A stretch of DNA of 64,000 nt from Agrobacterium tumefaciens (GCA_017744915.1 JAGIAH010000009.1:124001-188000); one strand, 5' to 3'. Positions 17,827-26,658 are shown, numbered from the stretch's first letter. The notes: generated by a model not told the origin, from the letters alone. Numbers and translations: made by a program.

Positions 17827-19406
17827 TTGTAGATGAACCCCACTGATCCCTGATAGGGAGCGGCCTGAACCTGGTCCTTGCGGCCATAGACCTTGTTGAC
17901 GCGGTTCATGAAATACATGGCGGCATCGTTTTCCGGGTTGAAGTTGTCATCCGGCCGGGCGATCTGGTTGCGGGCAACGGGGCGCACCAGATAGGGCGTC
18001 GCGATGATGACCAGTTCGGTCTCATTGCGCAGAAAGTCCTTGCTGCGGAAAAGCGTGCCGAAGATCGGGATTTTCGAGATGCCGGGGAGCCCGGACATGG
18101 CCTGTCGGACATTGTCCTGAACGAGACCTGCAATCACGATCGATCCGCCGGAGGGAAGCTCGACCGTCGTGGAGGTTTCGCGCTTGCGCACCGACATGTA
18201 GGTCGAGCCTGGAATCGTGCGGCCCGCATTGCCGGTCACAACGTTGCCTTCATAGGTCGGCTCGGACACATTGGTTTCAATTTTAAGACTGATACGGCCG
18301 GGCGAAAGCACCACCGGCTTGAAGTTCAATGTGATGCCGTAGTCGACGGTATTGGTTGTACGCGTAATCGTCGGCCGTCCGGTACTCGCGTCGATGTCGA
18401 CTTCCTGTTCGGCAGGCAAGCGGAAATCTCCACCGACGTAGAATTTGGCCTGCTCCCCGGATATGGCGGTCAGACTTGGCTCGGCGAGAGTGCGTACCAC
18501 GCCCGCCTGCTCCATTGCATTGAGATATGTTGCAAAACTCAGCGACCCGGAACCGATTGCTCCGCTGGCAATTCGCGAAGCGCCGCTGATGGCATTGCCA
18601 AGGTTGGACGGATTTGCGAATTCGAAACCATTGCCGCTTGTCGAACTGCTGATCGAGCCGTTGAAGCCGAGCTGCTTCAGAACCTGCCGGCTTACTTCGG
18701 CGACGGTGACCTTCAGCGTCACCTGATCTTCACCTTCGATCGTCAGCATGTTGACGATTTGCGATACCTGCCGTCGCTCGGCAAAAATCGCCGCATCACC
18801 GCCATTGTCGCCACCCGTCAGCGATATATTGCGGGTGGTGGCCTCACCACCCTTCAGGAAGGCTTCGGCGAGCTGCACGGCGCGCGCGGAGTCCTGCGGT
18901 GTGCGCACGGAGCCGGTAAGAACGATGTTGTCCGAAACGATTTCCACCTTGATGTCCGAGTCGGGAATAAAGCGGCGGATATTGGTCTCGAGCCCCGAGA
19001 TGTCGCGCTCCACTTCCAGATCGAGGCTGACGATTTCCCGGCCGCCTTCACCAAAAATGAAGATGTTGGTCTGTCCCACCGTTTTACCAAAGAGGTAGAT
19101 GCGTTTCGACGTCCGGGTCACGGCGTCGGCAAGGCTCGGATCGGCAACAAGAATGTCATGGGCGTCTTCCGGCAGGTCGATGACCAGCGCCTTGTTCAAG
19201 CCCAGTTTCAGGCGTTTGCGAATGCCTGTGCCGCTTTCGGTGATCCGCACGATGCTTGCGCTTTGCGCCATTGCTTGGGTGATACGCAGAAACGCGGGCG
19301 AATACTGGCCCGGGATCCCTGAAAAAGCCATGCAGAATGCTAATCCGCCCGCCATGGATGAACGCAGGTGTTGTTTGAGACGTTTTGCCATGAGCCCTCC
19401 GGTCAT
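17823..19406 (-). CDS. cpaC: CpaC outer-membrane secretin
   Basis: The 527-residue protein carries a signal peptide (to about residue 47), a pilus N-terminal domain (VDL-type ALVIDLPEDAHDILVADPSLADAV), a BON-like segment near 150-220, and the secretin domain with VPV-type C-terminal features (LPSGGSIVIAGL near residue 430). It forms the outer-membrane pore for the Flp pilus. Its start overlaps the cpaB stop (ATGA) and GGGAG precedes it. A second ATG at 19391 has a GGAGGG very close upstream. Confidence 0.93.
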   Translation of the reverse strand: MTGGLMAKRLKQHLRSSMAGGLAFCMAFSGIPGQYSPAFLRITQAMAQSASIVRITESGTGIRKRLKLGLNKALVIDLPEDAHDILVADPSLADAVTRTSKRIYLFGKTVGQTNIFIFGEGGREIVSLDLEVERDISGLETNIRRFIPDSDIKVEIVSDNIVLTGSVRTPQDSARAVQLAEAFLKGGEATTRNISLTGGDNGGDAAIFAERRQVSQIVNMLTIEGEDQVTLKVTVAEVSRQVLKQLGFNGSISSSTSGNGFEFANPSNLGNAISGASRIASGAIGSGSLSFATYLNAMEQAGVVRTLAEPSLTAISGEQAKFYVGGDFRLPAEQEVDIDASTGRPTITRTTNTVDYGITLNFKPVVLSPGRISLKIETNVSEPTYEGNVVTGNAGRTIPGSTYMSVRKRETSTTVELPSGGSIVIAGLVQDNVRQAMSGLPGISKIPIFGTLFRSKDFLRNETELVIIATPYLVRPVARNQIARPDDNFNPENDAAMYFMNRVNKVYGRKDQVQAAPYQGSVGFIYK

Positions 19407-20209
19407 TGCGATGCTCCCTGGCCGCTCTTCACAATCGAGCCGGATTTGATCACCTGAATTTCCGGCTGGCCGGACCCGCCATTGAGAAGATAACCAGCCG
19501 AAAGCGTGTCGTTTTCCTGGGCGTCGGCGACCGAGCGCAAAGCCAGCGTGAGGCGATCCGCCATTTGTTGCGCCACGGTTATGATCTTGGCCTGTTCGGG
19601 TGTCAGTTCCAGTGTGGCGGTTGCGCCAACCACGGCCGACACACCGTCTTCGCCCTCCTTGATCTGCTGGTCGATCGCCAGAACGCGGACGTTGTTCAGA
19701 ACATTTTCGGTCAGAAAATTACCGTTGTCGCCCTTGCGAACCATGATCACATCGACCCGGTCGTTCGGCAGCACGAAACCGCCCGCGCCGGTGGAAACGG
19801 AAATTTCCGTGGCGACGGCGCGTTTGCCGGCGGGCAAAAGCGAAGACATGATGCGTGTGCTGGAATCGACCACTTTTTCCGGGCGGATCGGTTCGCCTTC
19901 AAAGAGGGGCAGGCGCACGACCGCGCCCGTGAGTTCGGTGATGGCGTCCGGGCTTTTCGTTTCGGTTATGAAGCTGTCGACGACATTGCCCTGCGGCCAT
20001 GGCGCCCAGCGCACCGAGCTATCGTTCAGCCGGCTGCCGACGGGCAGGTTAACCGAAGAAACGAGAACATTGACCGTCGGCTCTTTCTGGATGATCGTTT
20101 CCGCTTTTTCGATGACCTGCTTCGTGCCGGAAATCTGCATGGCGACGATACCGGCAAGACCGGCGGCCACCAAAGCAACGGATAGAATAACGATACGCGA
20201 CGGTTTCAT
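19403..20209 (-). CDS. cpaB: CpaB pilus assembly protein (SAF domain)
   Basis: The 268-residue protein has one N-terminal membrane anchor, then an SAF domain (VNVLVSSVNLPVGSRL near residue 45) and the RcpC/CpaB C-terminal region with DVIMVRKGDN. CpaB works in the periplasm with the secretin. It starts the tightly packed cpaB-cpaC-cpaD block; the gap to cpaA upstream is 126 bases, wider than elsewhere in the operon, and may hold an internal promoter or processing site. Confidence 0.9.
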   Translation of the reverse strand: MKPSRIVILSVALVAAGLAGIVAMQISGTKQVIEKAETIIQKEPTVNVLVSSVNLPVGSRLNDSSVRWAPWPQGNVVDSFITETKSPDAITELTGAVVRLPLFEGEPIRPEKVVDSSTRIMSSLLPAGKRAVATEISVSTGAGGFVLPNDRVDVIMVRKGDNGNFLTENVLNNVRVLAIDQQIKEGEDGVSAVVGATATLELTPEQAKIITVAQQMADRLTLALRSVADAQENDTLSAGYLLNGGSGQPEIQVIKSGSIVKSGQGASQ

Positions 20210-20335
20210 GCTCGATCCTTGGGGGAATCAGATTCTTCTCCCGTCAGGATGGCGCGTGATTGGTATAATTATGGTTAATATTGTTCTTTGATTTGTGGTT
20301 AACGGTTCGTGAAACTAGGCGACTGAAATAATCAC

Positions 20336-20848
20336 CTAGTAAAGGCTTGCGATCGCTGCCTTCACGAGAGGGCTTTCCCCGTAAGTCAAGAGCCCTGCCG
20401 CGGCGATGCCGATACCGTAGGGAATTTTCTGCGCAACCATCAGGGAATCGGGAATTGGGATGCCGAAGGCCATGATTTCCTGTGAGCGTGATCGCAAAAC
20501 CAGGATGCCAACCGTCAATATGCCGCCGATCAGTGTCACGGCCATTAGAAATTCTACGAGAGAAATGTTGAAGCCGTACCACACCGCCGCTCCCGTCAGC
20601 AGCTTGGCGTCGCCGCCGCCCATGACATTTGCGGCGAAGAGCGCGAAACAACCGAGAAAGACGGCCAGACCGGCAGCCAAGCTCAGGCCAAAGGTCTGCA
20701 AGTCCATTCCCGTAAAGGGCGCGACGAAGGCGAAAGACAACAAAAGCACGACGGCTATGACGTTAGGGATCGTCATGCTGAAAAGATCGTTCAAGGCAGC
20801 AAAACTGAGGCAGAGCGGAAGAATAAGGAAAATCGCCGCGACGATCAT
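20336..20848 (-). CDS. cpaA: CpaA/TadV prepilin peptidase (A24 family)
   Basis: The 170-residue membrane protein has five to six helices and both aspartate motifs of A24 prepilin peptidases: LNDLFSMTIPN near residue 20 and GGGDAKLL near residue 72. It lacks the methylase domain of PilD, as expected for Tad systems. It removes the short leader of the Flp pilin encoded just upstream. A strong terminator separates the two genes. ATG 20848 begins MIVAAIFLIL. Confidence 0.93.
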   Translation of the reverse strand: MIVAAIFLILPLCLSFAALNDLFSMTIPNVIAVVLLLSFAFVAPFTGMDLQTFGLSLAAGLAVFLGCFALFAANVMGGGDAKLLTGAAVWYGFNISLVEFLMAVTLIGGILTVGILVLRSRSQEIMAFGIPIPDSLMVAQKIPYGIGIAAAGLLTYGESPLVKAAIASLY

Positions 20849-20887
20849 GATTAGCCTACCTTTGCCGGCCCGAATCCGGCGAACGCC

Positions 20888-20930
20888 AAAAAATGCAGGT
20901 GATGCCCACGTTTTGGAGCATCACCTGCAT
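20888..20930 (-). terminator. Intrinsic terminator between pilin gene and cpaA
   Basis: A perfect 13-bp stem (20893-20905 with 20918-20930) with a 12-base loop is followed on the minus strand by six U residues (20893-20888). It lies 15 bases after the pilin stop and about 40 before the cpaA start. Partial read-through would give far more pilin than machinery mRNA. Confidence 0.88.
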
Positions 20931-20945
20931 TATGTTTTTCAATAA

Positions 20946-21137
20946 TCAGACGCCGCCGGTGGAAGCCTTGGAGTTCGTAAACGACGTGTTGATGAAGTTG
21001 AAGGTCTCCTTGAGCTTGCCGCCGAGCGCGGTCGTGCCGCCAATGATGGCTACGGAAACAAGCGCGGCAATCAGGCCATATTCAATCGCCGTGGCGCCGG
21101 ATTCGTCTTTAAGGAAACGAGCAAAAATCTTGGTCAT
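20946..21137 (-). CDS. Flp/Fap-type pilin
   Basis: The 63-residue prepilin begins MTKIFARFLKDESG, then GATAIEYGLIAALV. The class III signal would be cut after Gly14, leaving a 49-residue mature pilin with Glu at +5 and Tyr at +6 as in all Flp pilins. A GGAGAG ribosome site sits just upstream of ATG 21137. The gene heads the cpa operon. The corresponding Agrobacterium pilus is known to aid reversible surface attachment; that role is carried over from the family, not shown here. Confidence 0.95.
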   Translation of the reverse strand: MTKIFARFLKDESGATAIEYGLIAALVSVAIIGGTTALGGKLKETFNFINTSFTNSKASTGGV

Positions 21138-21551
21138 AGGGTCTCTCCTAAATCTGTGTTGGTTCAGCACGCCGACAACTGTTCTCCGTTGTTCGGTTGC
21201 GTTCAAATTACAGTCGAGCGATTTCCAAGCGCTTAAAAAAAACGATTAACTCAAAGTAAACGGCAGGTTGAGTTTCTCTTGGTAAATAAAAGAAAAAAGT
21301 ATTCCGCTCATTTTTATATTTGCTGATAAACAAATATATTCCGGGGCCGGCAATTTCTCATTTCTGGAGAAGCGTCGTCTTTGAAAGCCGCGAATGTTCA
21401 ATTTTGATGCGGGACAACCGGAAGCGAAAAATACCACCACCTCAGGCATGGTTACCATCCGCGTTGCAGATTTCCGCCATTTAACGCTTCATTCACTAAA
21501 ACCGCGCATTCTGTGGCGCAATAAAGTGCGGGTAGAGCAAGGGCCAAACGC
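21138..21551. promoter_or_regulatory. AT-rich divergent control region of the pilin gene
   Basis: These 414 bases lack a convincing gene and are clearly AT-richer than their surroundings, with A runs near 21235 and 21290. They contain an inverted repeat TATATTTG/CAAATATA (21315-21322 with 21331-21338). The region must hold the pilin promoter on the minus strand and probably that of the pilus N-domain gene on the plus strand. A short open frame at 21394-21603 has no coding character. Confidence 0.5.
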
Positions 21552-21962
21552 GTGTCATCCGGAAAACTGGCGAAAATTGTGGTCGGCTTGTCCGTCTTTC
21601 TAGGGGCCGCGTCGCAGCCTGTTTTTGCCCAGGAAGACATATTGCGCGTTTCGATGAATCACGCCCGCGTCCTCCGTCTCGACCGGCCCGTAAGCAAGGT
21701 CATCGTCGGGAACTCCAAAGTTGCCGATGCCACTGTTGCCGATGCGACCACCATCGTTTTGACAGGTCGCAGTTTCGGCACCACCAACCTTGTGCTTCTT
21801 GATGCCGAAGGCAATCCGATCGTGGATGAACGCATTCTCGTCTCCATCGACGAGGGCAATACGGTTCGTGTTTTCCGCCAGACGGAGCGCACCGTGCTTT
21901 CCTGCACGCCGAATTGTGAGCAGCATTCCCAAAACAGTGGCGACAAAGACGCCCAGCCGTAA
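21552..21962 (+). CDS. Stand-alone pilus/secretin N-terminal domain protein
   Basis: The 136-residue protein has a signal peptide (to about residue 26, ...QPVFAQ) followed by a domain matching the N-terminal region of CpaC: RVLRLDRPVSKVIVGNSKVADATV and GRSFGTTNLVLLDAEGNPI. A hydrophilic tail with two cysteines (LSCTPNCEQ) ends it. It has no secretin barrel. It starts with GTG at 21552 and has only a weak AAGG site. Diverging from the pilin gene, it probably acts in the periplasm with the Tad secretin; this is inference. Confidence 0.8.
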   Translation: MSSGKLAKIVVGLSVFLGAASQPVFAQEDILRVSMNHARVLRLDRPVSKVIVGNSKVADATVADATTIVLTGRSFGTTNLVLLDAEGNPIVDERILVSIDEGNTVRVFRQTERTVLSCTPNCEQHSQNSGDKDAQP

Positions 21963-22096
21963 CTGCCGGTCTCAGTGAGGCTGGAACACGCCATGTTACC
22001 GCCTCACGAGCGGACGCCTTTGCATGAGGGGCAAAGGTCTCGCATCTATCGGCACGATATCAGTACGGTGGTTTTTCCTGAGAAGAACGAATAAAA

Positions 22097-22157
22097 CGAA
22101 AAAACCGCAACATGCTTCCCGGTATTACCGGTCGGCTTGTATGTTGCTGTTTTTTCG
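22097..22157 (-). terminator. Bidirectional hairpin after tRNA-Leu
   Basis: A 19-bp near-perfect outer repeat (22097-22115 with 22139-22157) with A/T runs on both sides encloses a CCGGTA/TACCGG inner palindrome. It lies 37 bases past the tRNA 3' end on the minus strand and could also stop the plus-strand pilus N-domain transcript. Confidence 0.8.
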
Positions 22158-22193
22158 TTTGATTTCTTGATCTGGCTAAGATCAAAAATGGAA

Positions 22194-22280
22194 TGGTGCC
22201 CAGAAGAGGACTCGAACCTCCACACCCTTTCGAGTACCAGCACCTGAAGCTGGCGCGTCTACCAATTCCGCCATCTGGGC
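22194..22280 (-). tRNA. tRNA-Leu (anticodon CAG)
   Basis: The 87 bases fold as a class II tRNA: acceptor stem GCCCAGA/TCTGGGC, D-arm with GGTAGAC, anticodon loop TTCAGGT (anticodon at 22246-22244), a long variable arm, and a T-arm with GTTCGAGTC. CCA is encoded at the 3' end. It reads CUG codons, common in this GC-rich genome. Confidence 0.97.
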
Positions 22281-22399
22281 GACGGAGAGCGATGTACGAG
22301 GGCAGCCGCCCGGTGTCAACAGACTTTTTGAACTTTTATGACGATCATTGATTTTAAAGGGAAAAAACTTGTTTGACACTGTTGAAACATGTCGCCGGG

Positions 22400-22705
22400 T
22401 CAGGTGTCGAGGCCTTCATGCTTCGTTCTGTCGACATGACCGAGGTCGCGCTCCGGGTCGATGATGTCACGGATTCTCTGTTTGAGTTCTTTTGGACCGG
22501 GAAAACCGCCGTCGCGTTTGCGTTCCCAGATGGTCGTGCCATCTACGGTGATCTCGAACACGCCGCCGGTCGCAGGAGCGAGACTGACTTCGCCGATGTC
22601 CGAAGCGAAGGTCTGCAAGATTTCCTGCGCCATCCAGCCTGCGCGAAGCAGCCAGTTGCATTGCGTGCAATAACGGATGGTTATGCGGGGTTTGGTCTCG
22701 GTCAT
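22400..22705 (-). CDS. SelT/SelW/SelH-family thioredoxin-like protein
   Basis: The 101-residue protein has the Rdx fold marks ITIRYCTQCNWLLRAGW near the N-terminus and ATGGVFEITVDG in the middle. The redox motif is CTQC, with cysteine where selenoprotein members have selenocysteine. Members are small cytoplasmic proteins with suspected redox roles. ATG 22705 is chosen for GGAG eight bases upstream. It is divergent from the DoxX gene. Confidence 0.87.
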   Translation of the reverse strand: MTETKPRITIRYCTQCNWLLRAGWMAQEILQTFASDIGEVSLAPATGGVFEITVDGTTIWERKRDGGFPGPKELKQRIRDIIDPERDLGHVDRTKHEGLDT

Positions 22706-22850
22706 CCTCACGTCTCCTTCAGCGGTCAGGGGCAATCATGCTCACGACAATGTCAACCAGAACACTCATGTTTTTACCGGGCGCCTGCTTGTTCTTATCA
22801 CGCGGCTTTGCGAACAGAGAAGCTGTCGAAGGCTGAAACGTGGAGATCCT

Positions 22851-23300
22851 ATGGCCCAGTTCGAGAATAATCGTCAGCGTCTTTTCGTTCCGGCGGTCGC
22901 TCCACTTTATGGTGCGACGCATGATCTGGTGGAGACCGTTCTGCGCGTCACGGCAGGGCTTCTTCTCGTTACCCATGGTTTCGGCAAGATCGTCAATCCT
23001 TTCGGGGCTGTCGGTATGGTGGAGAGCCTTGGCTTTTACCCCGGCGTCTTCTGGTCGCCGCTCCTTGCCGCCACGGAATTTTTCGGCGGAATTCTGGTGG
23101 CCATCGGGCTCTTCACGCGGCCGGCATCCTTCGCCGCCATGATCGTCCTTCTGGTCACGGTCTATTTTCACGGCATCGTAAAGGTGGAAGGTCTGGGTGG
23201 TGCGGAAAAATCGATCCTGTGGGCGGCGATTTTCCTGTTCTTCGCCATTCGCGGCGGTAATCGGTATTCCGCGGATGCCAGGCTGGCGCGTGAATTCTAA
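22851..23300 (+). CDS. DoxX-family membrane protein
   Basis: The 149-residue protein has four membrane helices and the DoxX pattern: RVTAGLLLVTHGFGKIVNP, LAATEFFGGILVAIGLFTRPAS. Family members affect redox or quinone-linked processes, with no firm general role. ATG 22851 follows GGAG. A strong terminator closes the unit. Confidence 0.86.
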   Translation: MAQFENNRQRLFVPAVAPLYGATHDLVETVLRVTAGLLLVTHGFGKIVNPFGAVGMVESLGFYPGVFWSPLLAATEFFGGILVAIGLFTRPASFAAMIVLLVTVYFHGIVKVEGLGGAEKSILWAAIFLFFAIRGGNRYSADARLAREF

Positions 23301-23371
23301 GGCACATCGGGTCTATTGCCGCTCTGGCGATGTTGCGGCTCTTGAAAATCGACTTTTCCCGTGGTGAAGCT

Positions 23372-23409
23372 GGATTCGATCGGCAATCGTGGCCGATCGA
23401 ATCCTTTTT
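23372..23409 (+). terminator. Terminator between DoxX and amidotransferase genes
   Basis: A perfect 12-bp stem (23372-23383 with 23393-23404) is followed by TTTTT. It ends only 18 bases before the next start codon, so the downstream gene must be transcribed from within this region, by read-through, or under attenuation. Confidence 0.85.
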
Positions 23410-23426
23410 CGTTCCCAAGAGGCCCC

Positions 23427-24125
23427 ATGCGCGTTGCAATCATCGAAAACATGGCGGGCACGCCGCATGGTCAAATCGGCATCGCGCTGGAAGAGGCGGC
23501 GGCGGACGTGCATGTCATTCGTGCCTATGCGGGTGAGCCACTTCCGGCAGATGCGGGCGATCACGATGCGCTTGTGGTTCTGGGCGGCGAGCAGAACGCG
23601 CTTGACGATGCACTTTATCCCTATCTTCCGGATCTGGCGCTTTTGATGAAGAGGTTTGGCGATGCGGGCAAGGCGGTCATGGGCGTGTGCCTCGGCAGCC
23701 AATTGCTGGCGCGCGCCTATGGAGGAGACAATATTCTCTCCGGCCCGCCGGAATTTGGCTGGGAAGATGTATCCCTGACGGAAGAGGGCGCGTCCGATCC
23801 ACTCTTGGCCGGGCAGGAAATGACCTTTCCCGTTTTTCAGTGGCACTGCGATACATTTACGCTTCCGCAAGGTGCCACGCGCCTTGCGACAAACGGCGCG
23901 ACCCGGAACCAGGCCTTTCGTATTGGTCGCGCGGCCTATGGCACGCAGTTTCATTTCGAGGCTTCCACCACGGTGGTCGATGGCTGGTGCCGGACCTTCC
24001 CTGCTTCCGTTGAAAAAATGTCACCCGGCTGGCTCGACAATTACCGCGACCACCGCGGTATTCGCGCGCAGATGGCCGACATGGCCGGTCTGGAAATTGC
24101 CCGTGCCTGGGTGCGGTTGGTCTGA
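23427..24125 (+). CDS. Class I glutamine amidotransferase-like protein
   Basis: The 232-residue protein is a GATase1-fold hydrolase with the nucleophile elbow GVCLGSQLLA (Cys near residue 90) and the QFHFEAS histidine-glutamate pair near 175. Such stand-alone proteins resemble GMP-synthase glutaminase and YfeJ/GuaA-like enzymes, but no synthase partner lies nearby. It may act as a gamma-glutamyl hydrolase. ATG 23427 begins MRVAIIENM, with AGAGG upstream. Confidence 0.85.
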   Translation: MRVAIIENMAGTPHGQIGIALEEAAADVHVIRAYAGEPLPADAGDHDALVVLGGEQNALDDALYPYLPDLALLMKRFGDAGKAVMGVCLGSQLLARAYGGDNILSGPPEFGWEDVSLTEEGASDPLLAGQEMTFPVFQWHCDTFTLPQGATRLATNGATRNQAFRIGRAAYGTQFHFEASTTVVDGWCRTFPASVEKMSPGWLDNYRDHRGIRAQMADMAGLEIARAWVRLV

Positions 24126-24212
24126 CTGGCGCGATTATCGGTTGCGAATTGAACCGAGGCTGCGCAAAATTGCCGTCGGTTCATCCTGATTTGCAAACGA
24201 GGCGCAAGGATC

Positions 24213-24401
24213 ATGTACAAATTCGAAATCTACCAGGACAAGGCTGGCGAATATCGTTTCCGCTTCAAGGCATCCAACGGAGAAACGATGTTTTCATCCG
24301 AAGGATACAAGGCGAAGGCATCGGCCATTCATGCGATCGAATCGATCAAGAGAAATTCTCCCGGCGCAGATACGGTTGATCTGAGCTCCATGACCGCCTG
24401 A
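24213..24401 (+). CDS. YegP-like DUF1508 protein (single repeat)
   Basis: The 62-residue protein is one DUF1508 unit: YKFEIYQDKAGEYRFRFKASNG and GYKAKASAIHAIESIKRN. E. coli YegP has two such repeats; one copy is normal in rhizobia. The function is unknown. AAGGATC precedes ATG 24213. Confidence 0.88.
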   Translation: MYKFEIYQDKAGEYRFRFKASNGETMFSSEGYKAKASAIHAIESIKRNSPGADTVDLSSMTA

Positions 24402-24579
24402 GCCCCGCCATTTGTGCGAGGGCTGGAATATTGGCCTGCCAGAAATGACGGGCATTTTGGCAGGCGCCCGCGTAAAGATAAGATTCAGTCTTTTTTGATA
24501 ATCTTCCGTTAGCATTTGTATTTCGAGGTTTCCGGGCGGCGTCAGAGTGCCCCCCGATTTGTTTTGCGTACGGGTTCTC

Positions 24580-25686
24580 ATGCGTTCATCGGCTGTACCA
24601 GCACTTCTTTTCGGTTGCCTTCTGCTTGGTGGCTGCACGTCCAGTTCCGGGCCGGAAAGCCTGATGGCGGGCTTGCCCTCGAAGGAAACGACGAGTTCGG
24701 TCACGCCGGCCCCGGTGCCGCAGGCAAGTGTCGGCACTCAGGCCATCGCGGCCCAGCCACGCCAGGAAGTCCTGGCATGGGGCGGGCCCGTGCCCCAGGA
24801 ACCCAAGGCCTTTTCGGCTGTTACCCCGCAGGCATCCCTGCCGCAAAATGCGCCTGAAATCCGCTTGCCGGTTCCGTCACAGACCGGAATGGTGCGGCCG
24901 GCGGAGCGTCCCACGATCAACCAGATGGACCGTCCGGTGCAATTGGCCATGGCAGCGGCGCCAGCTGCGAGCGCCGGCGCCCAGATCCGCTCACGCATTT
25001 TCCGCTCCAGCTTCAGCGACGCCAAGCCAATCAATTTCGGCAGGGTTCAGCCGCGCCATTTTCAGGTCCACGGGGTGGATGTGTCCCGCTGGCAGGCGAA
25101 TATAAACTGGCCGCAGCTGCGCACGCGCGGAGCCAATTTCGCCTTCATCAAGGCGACCGATGGCGGTGATCATCTCGACCCGATGTTCCGCACAAACTGG
25201 CAGCGTGCAAAGGAAGCCGGCATTCGCCGTGGCGCCTATCATTTCTTCTATTGGTGCCGCAACGCCAGCGAACAGGCGGACTGGTTCATTCGCAACGTCC
25301 CGCGCGATCCGGACGCGCTGCCGCCTGTCATCGACGTGGAATATAACGGCGAATCGAGCTGCAAGATGCGCCATTCCCGCGAACGCGTTCTGGAAAAGAT
25401 GCGCGTCTTCATGGACAGGCTCGAGCGTTATTATGGCCAGCGGCCGATCATCTATACGGCGCCCGATTTCTACAAGGACAACCTCCAGGGTGAATTCCAG
25501 GATTACCCCTTCTGGCTGCGCGCCGTCGCGCAGCACCCGTCGGTGGTTTATCCCGGCCGCAAGTGGCTGTTCTGGCAATATTCCGGTTCCGGCCTGTCGC
25601 ATGGTGTCGACGGCCGTATCGATCTCAACGTCTTCAACGGTAGCGAGGATGCCTGGCATCGCTGGGTGGATCGCCGTTCGAGCTGA
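24580..25686 (+). CDS. GH25 lysozyme-type muramidase, lipoprotein
   Basis: The 368-residue protein starts with a lipoprotein signal (LLLGGC, Cys19), then a 130-residue Ala/Pro-rich linker, then a glycoside hydrolase family 25 domain from about residue 165. The catalytic acids are visible in HGVDVSRWQ and in VIDVEYNG. It would hydrolyse the glycan strands of peptidoglycan from the cell envelope. ATG 24580 is used because it begins the signal peptide. It is convergent with the EamA gene, 13 bases between stops. Confidence 0.9.
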   Translation: MRSSAVPALLFGCLLLGGCTSSSGPESLMAGLPSKETTSSVTPAPVPQASVGTQAIAAQPRQEVLAWGGPVPQEPKAFSAVTPQASLPQNAPEIRLPVPSQTGMVRPAERPTINQMDRPVQLAMAAAPAASAGAQIRSRIFRSSFSDAKPINFGRVQPRHFQVHGVDVSRWQANINWPQLRTRGANFAFIKATDGGDHLDPMFRTNWQRAKEAGIRRGAYHFFYWCRNASEQADWFIRNVPRDPDALPPVIDVEYNGESSCKMRHSRERVLEKMRVFMDRLERYYGQRPIIYTAPDFYKDNLQGEFQDYPFWLRAVAQHPSVVYPGRKWLFWQYSGSGLSHGVDGRIDLNVFNGSEDAWHRWVDRRSS

Positions 25687-25699
25687 CGAATAGCGGGCA

Positions 25700-26575
25700 T
25701 CAGCGCGCGAATTTTCTGGCGCCCGCAACACACAGAACCACCACCAGCGTAACGCCGATCATGGCCGGGCTCACCTCCTCGTGCAGCAGGGTTGCAGCCA
25801 GCGCGAGCCCGAAGAAGGGCTGGAGCAGCTGCAACTGCCCCACCGCTGCGATGCCGCCCTGTGCCAGCCCGCGATACCAGAAGACGAAGCCGATCAGCAT
25901 GCTGAACAGGGAGACATAGGCAAGGCCACCCCAGGCCTGCGGGTCTATGCCGGCAAGCGTTTCCGGCCCCGTGAAAAAGGCAAGTGGCAGCATCACCGGC
26001 AGGGAAAGAACCAGCGCCCAAGAGATGACCTGCCAGCCGCCCAGCTTGCGGGAAAGGGCTGCTCCCTCCGCATAGCCCAACCCGCAGACGATGATAGCGC
26101 CCAGCATCAGAAGGTCGCCGGCAAGCGAGGCCTCGATCCCGGCGGAAAAGGAATTCGACAGGGAGAAGCCCGCAACCAGCGCACTGCCCAGGCAGGAAAA
26201 CAGCCAGAAGACGGGGCGCGGGCGTTCCCCGCCACGCAGCACGGCGAAGATTGCGGTTGCGAGCGGCAGCAGCCCCACGAAAACAATGGAATGTGCCGAG
26301 GTGACATGCCGCAGGGCCAGGGCGGTCAGGAGCGGGAAACCGACGACGACACCGAGCGAGACGATAAAAAGCGACGTTAGATCGTCGCGTGCCGGGCGCC
26401 TCTGCCGGAACAGGAAAAGCAAAGCGAGCGCCAATAGCCCGGCAATGCTGGCGCGGGCAACGGTCAGGAATACCGGATCGAAACCCGTCACCGCAATGCG
26501 TGTCGCGGGCAGCGAGCCGCTGAATATCACCACGCCCGTCAGGCCGTTCAGCCACCCTCTTGTCGTCTTGTCCAT
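25700..26575 (-). CDS. EamA/DMT-family transporter
   Basis: The 291-residue protein has ten predicted helices in two EamA repeats (SLPATRIAVTGFDPVFLTVARA in the first). Start ATG 26575 is preferred because an AGGAG sits six bases upstream; the ATG at 26581 overlaps that site. It is divergent from a MocR-type regulator with 83 bases between the starts, the classic arrangement for a regulator and its exporter. The substrate is not deducible. Confidence 0.85.
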   Translation of the reverse strand: MDKTTRGWLNGLTGVVIFSGSLPATRIAVTGFDPVFLTVARASIAGLLALALLFLFRQRRPARDDLTSLFIVSLGVVVGFPLLTALALRHVTSAHSIVFVGLLPLATAIFAVLRGGERPRPVFWLFSCLGSALVAGFSLSNSFSAGIEASLAGDLLMLGAIIVCGLGYAEGAALSRKLGGWQVISWALVLSLPVMLPLAFFTGPETLAGIDPQAWGGLAYVSLFSMLIGFVFWYRGLAQGGIAAVGQLQLLQPFFGLALAATLLHEEVSPAMIGVTLVVVLCVAGARKFAR

Positions 26576-26658
26576 TCTCATCTCCTGCGTTTTGCTTTTC
26601 TTGATCCCGAACGGCTGGCGCGAACAGCGACAATCCGATACAATTTCAAGAAACTGTT

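Noticed and set aside
21394..21603. Short open frame in the pilin control region
   Set aside because: No ribosome site, no family features, and it overlaps the better-supported pilus N-domain gene.
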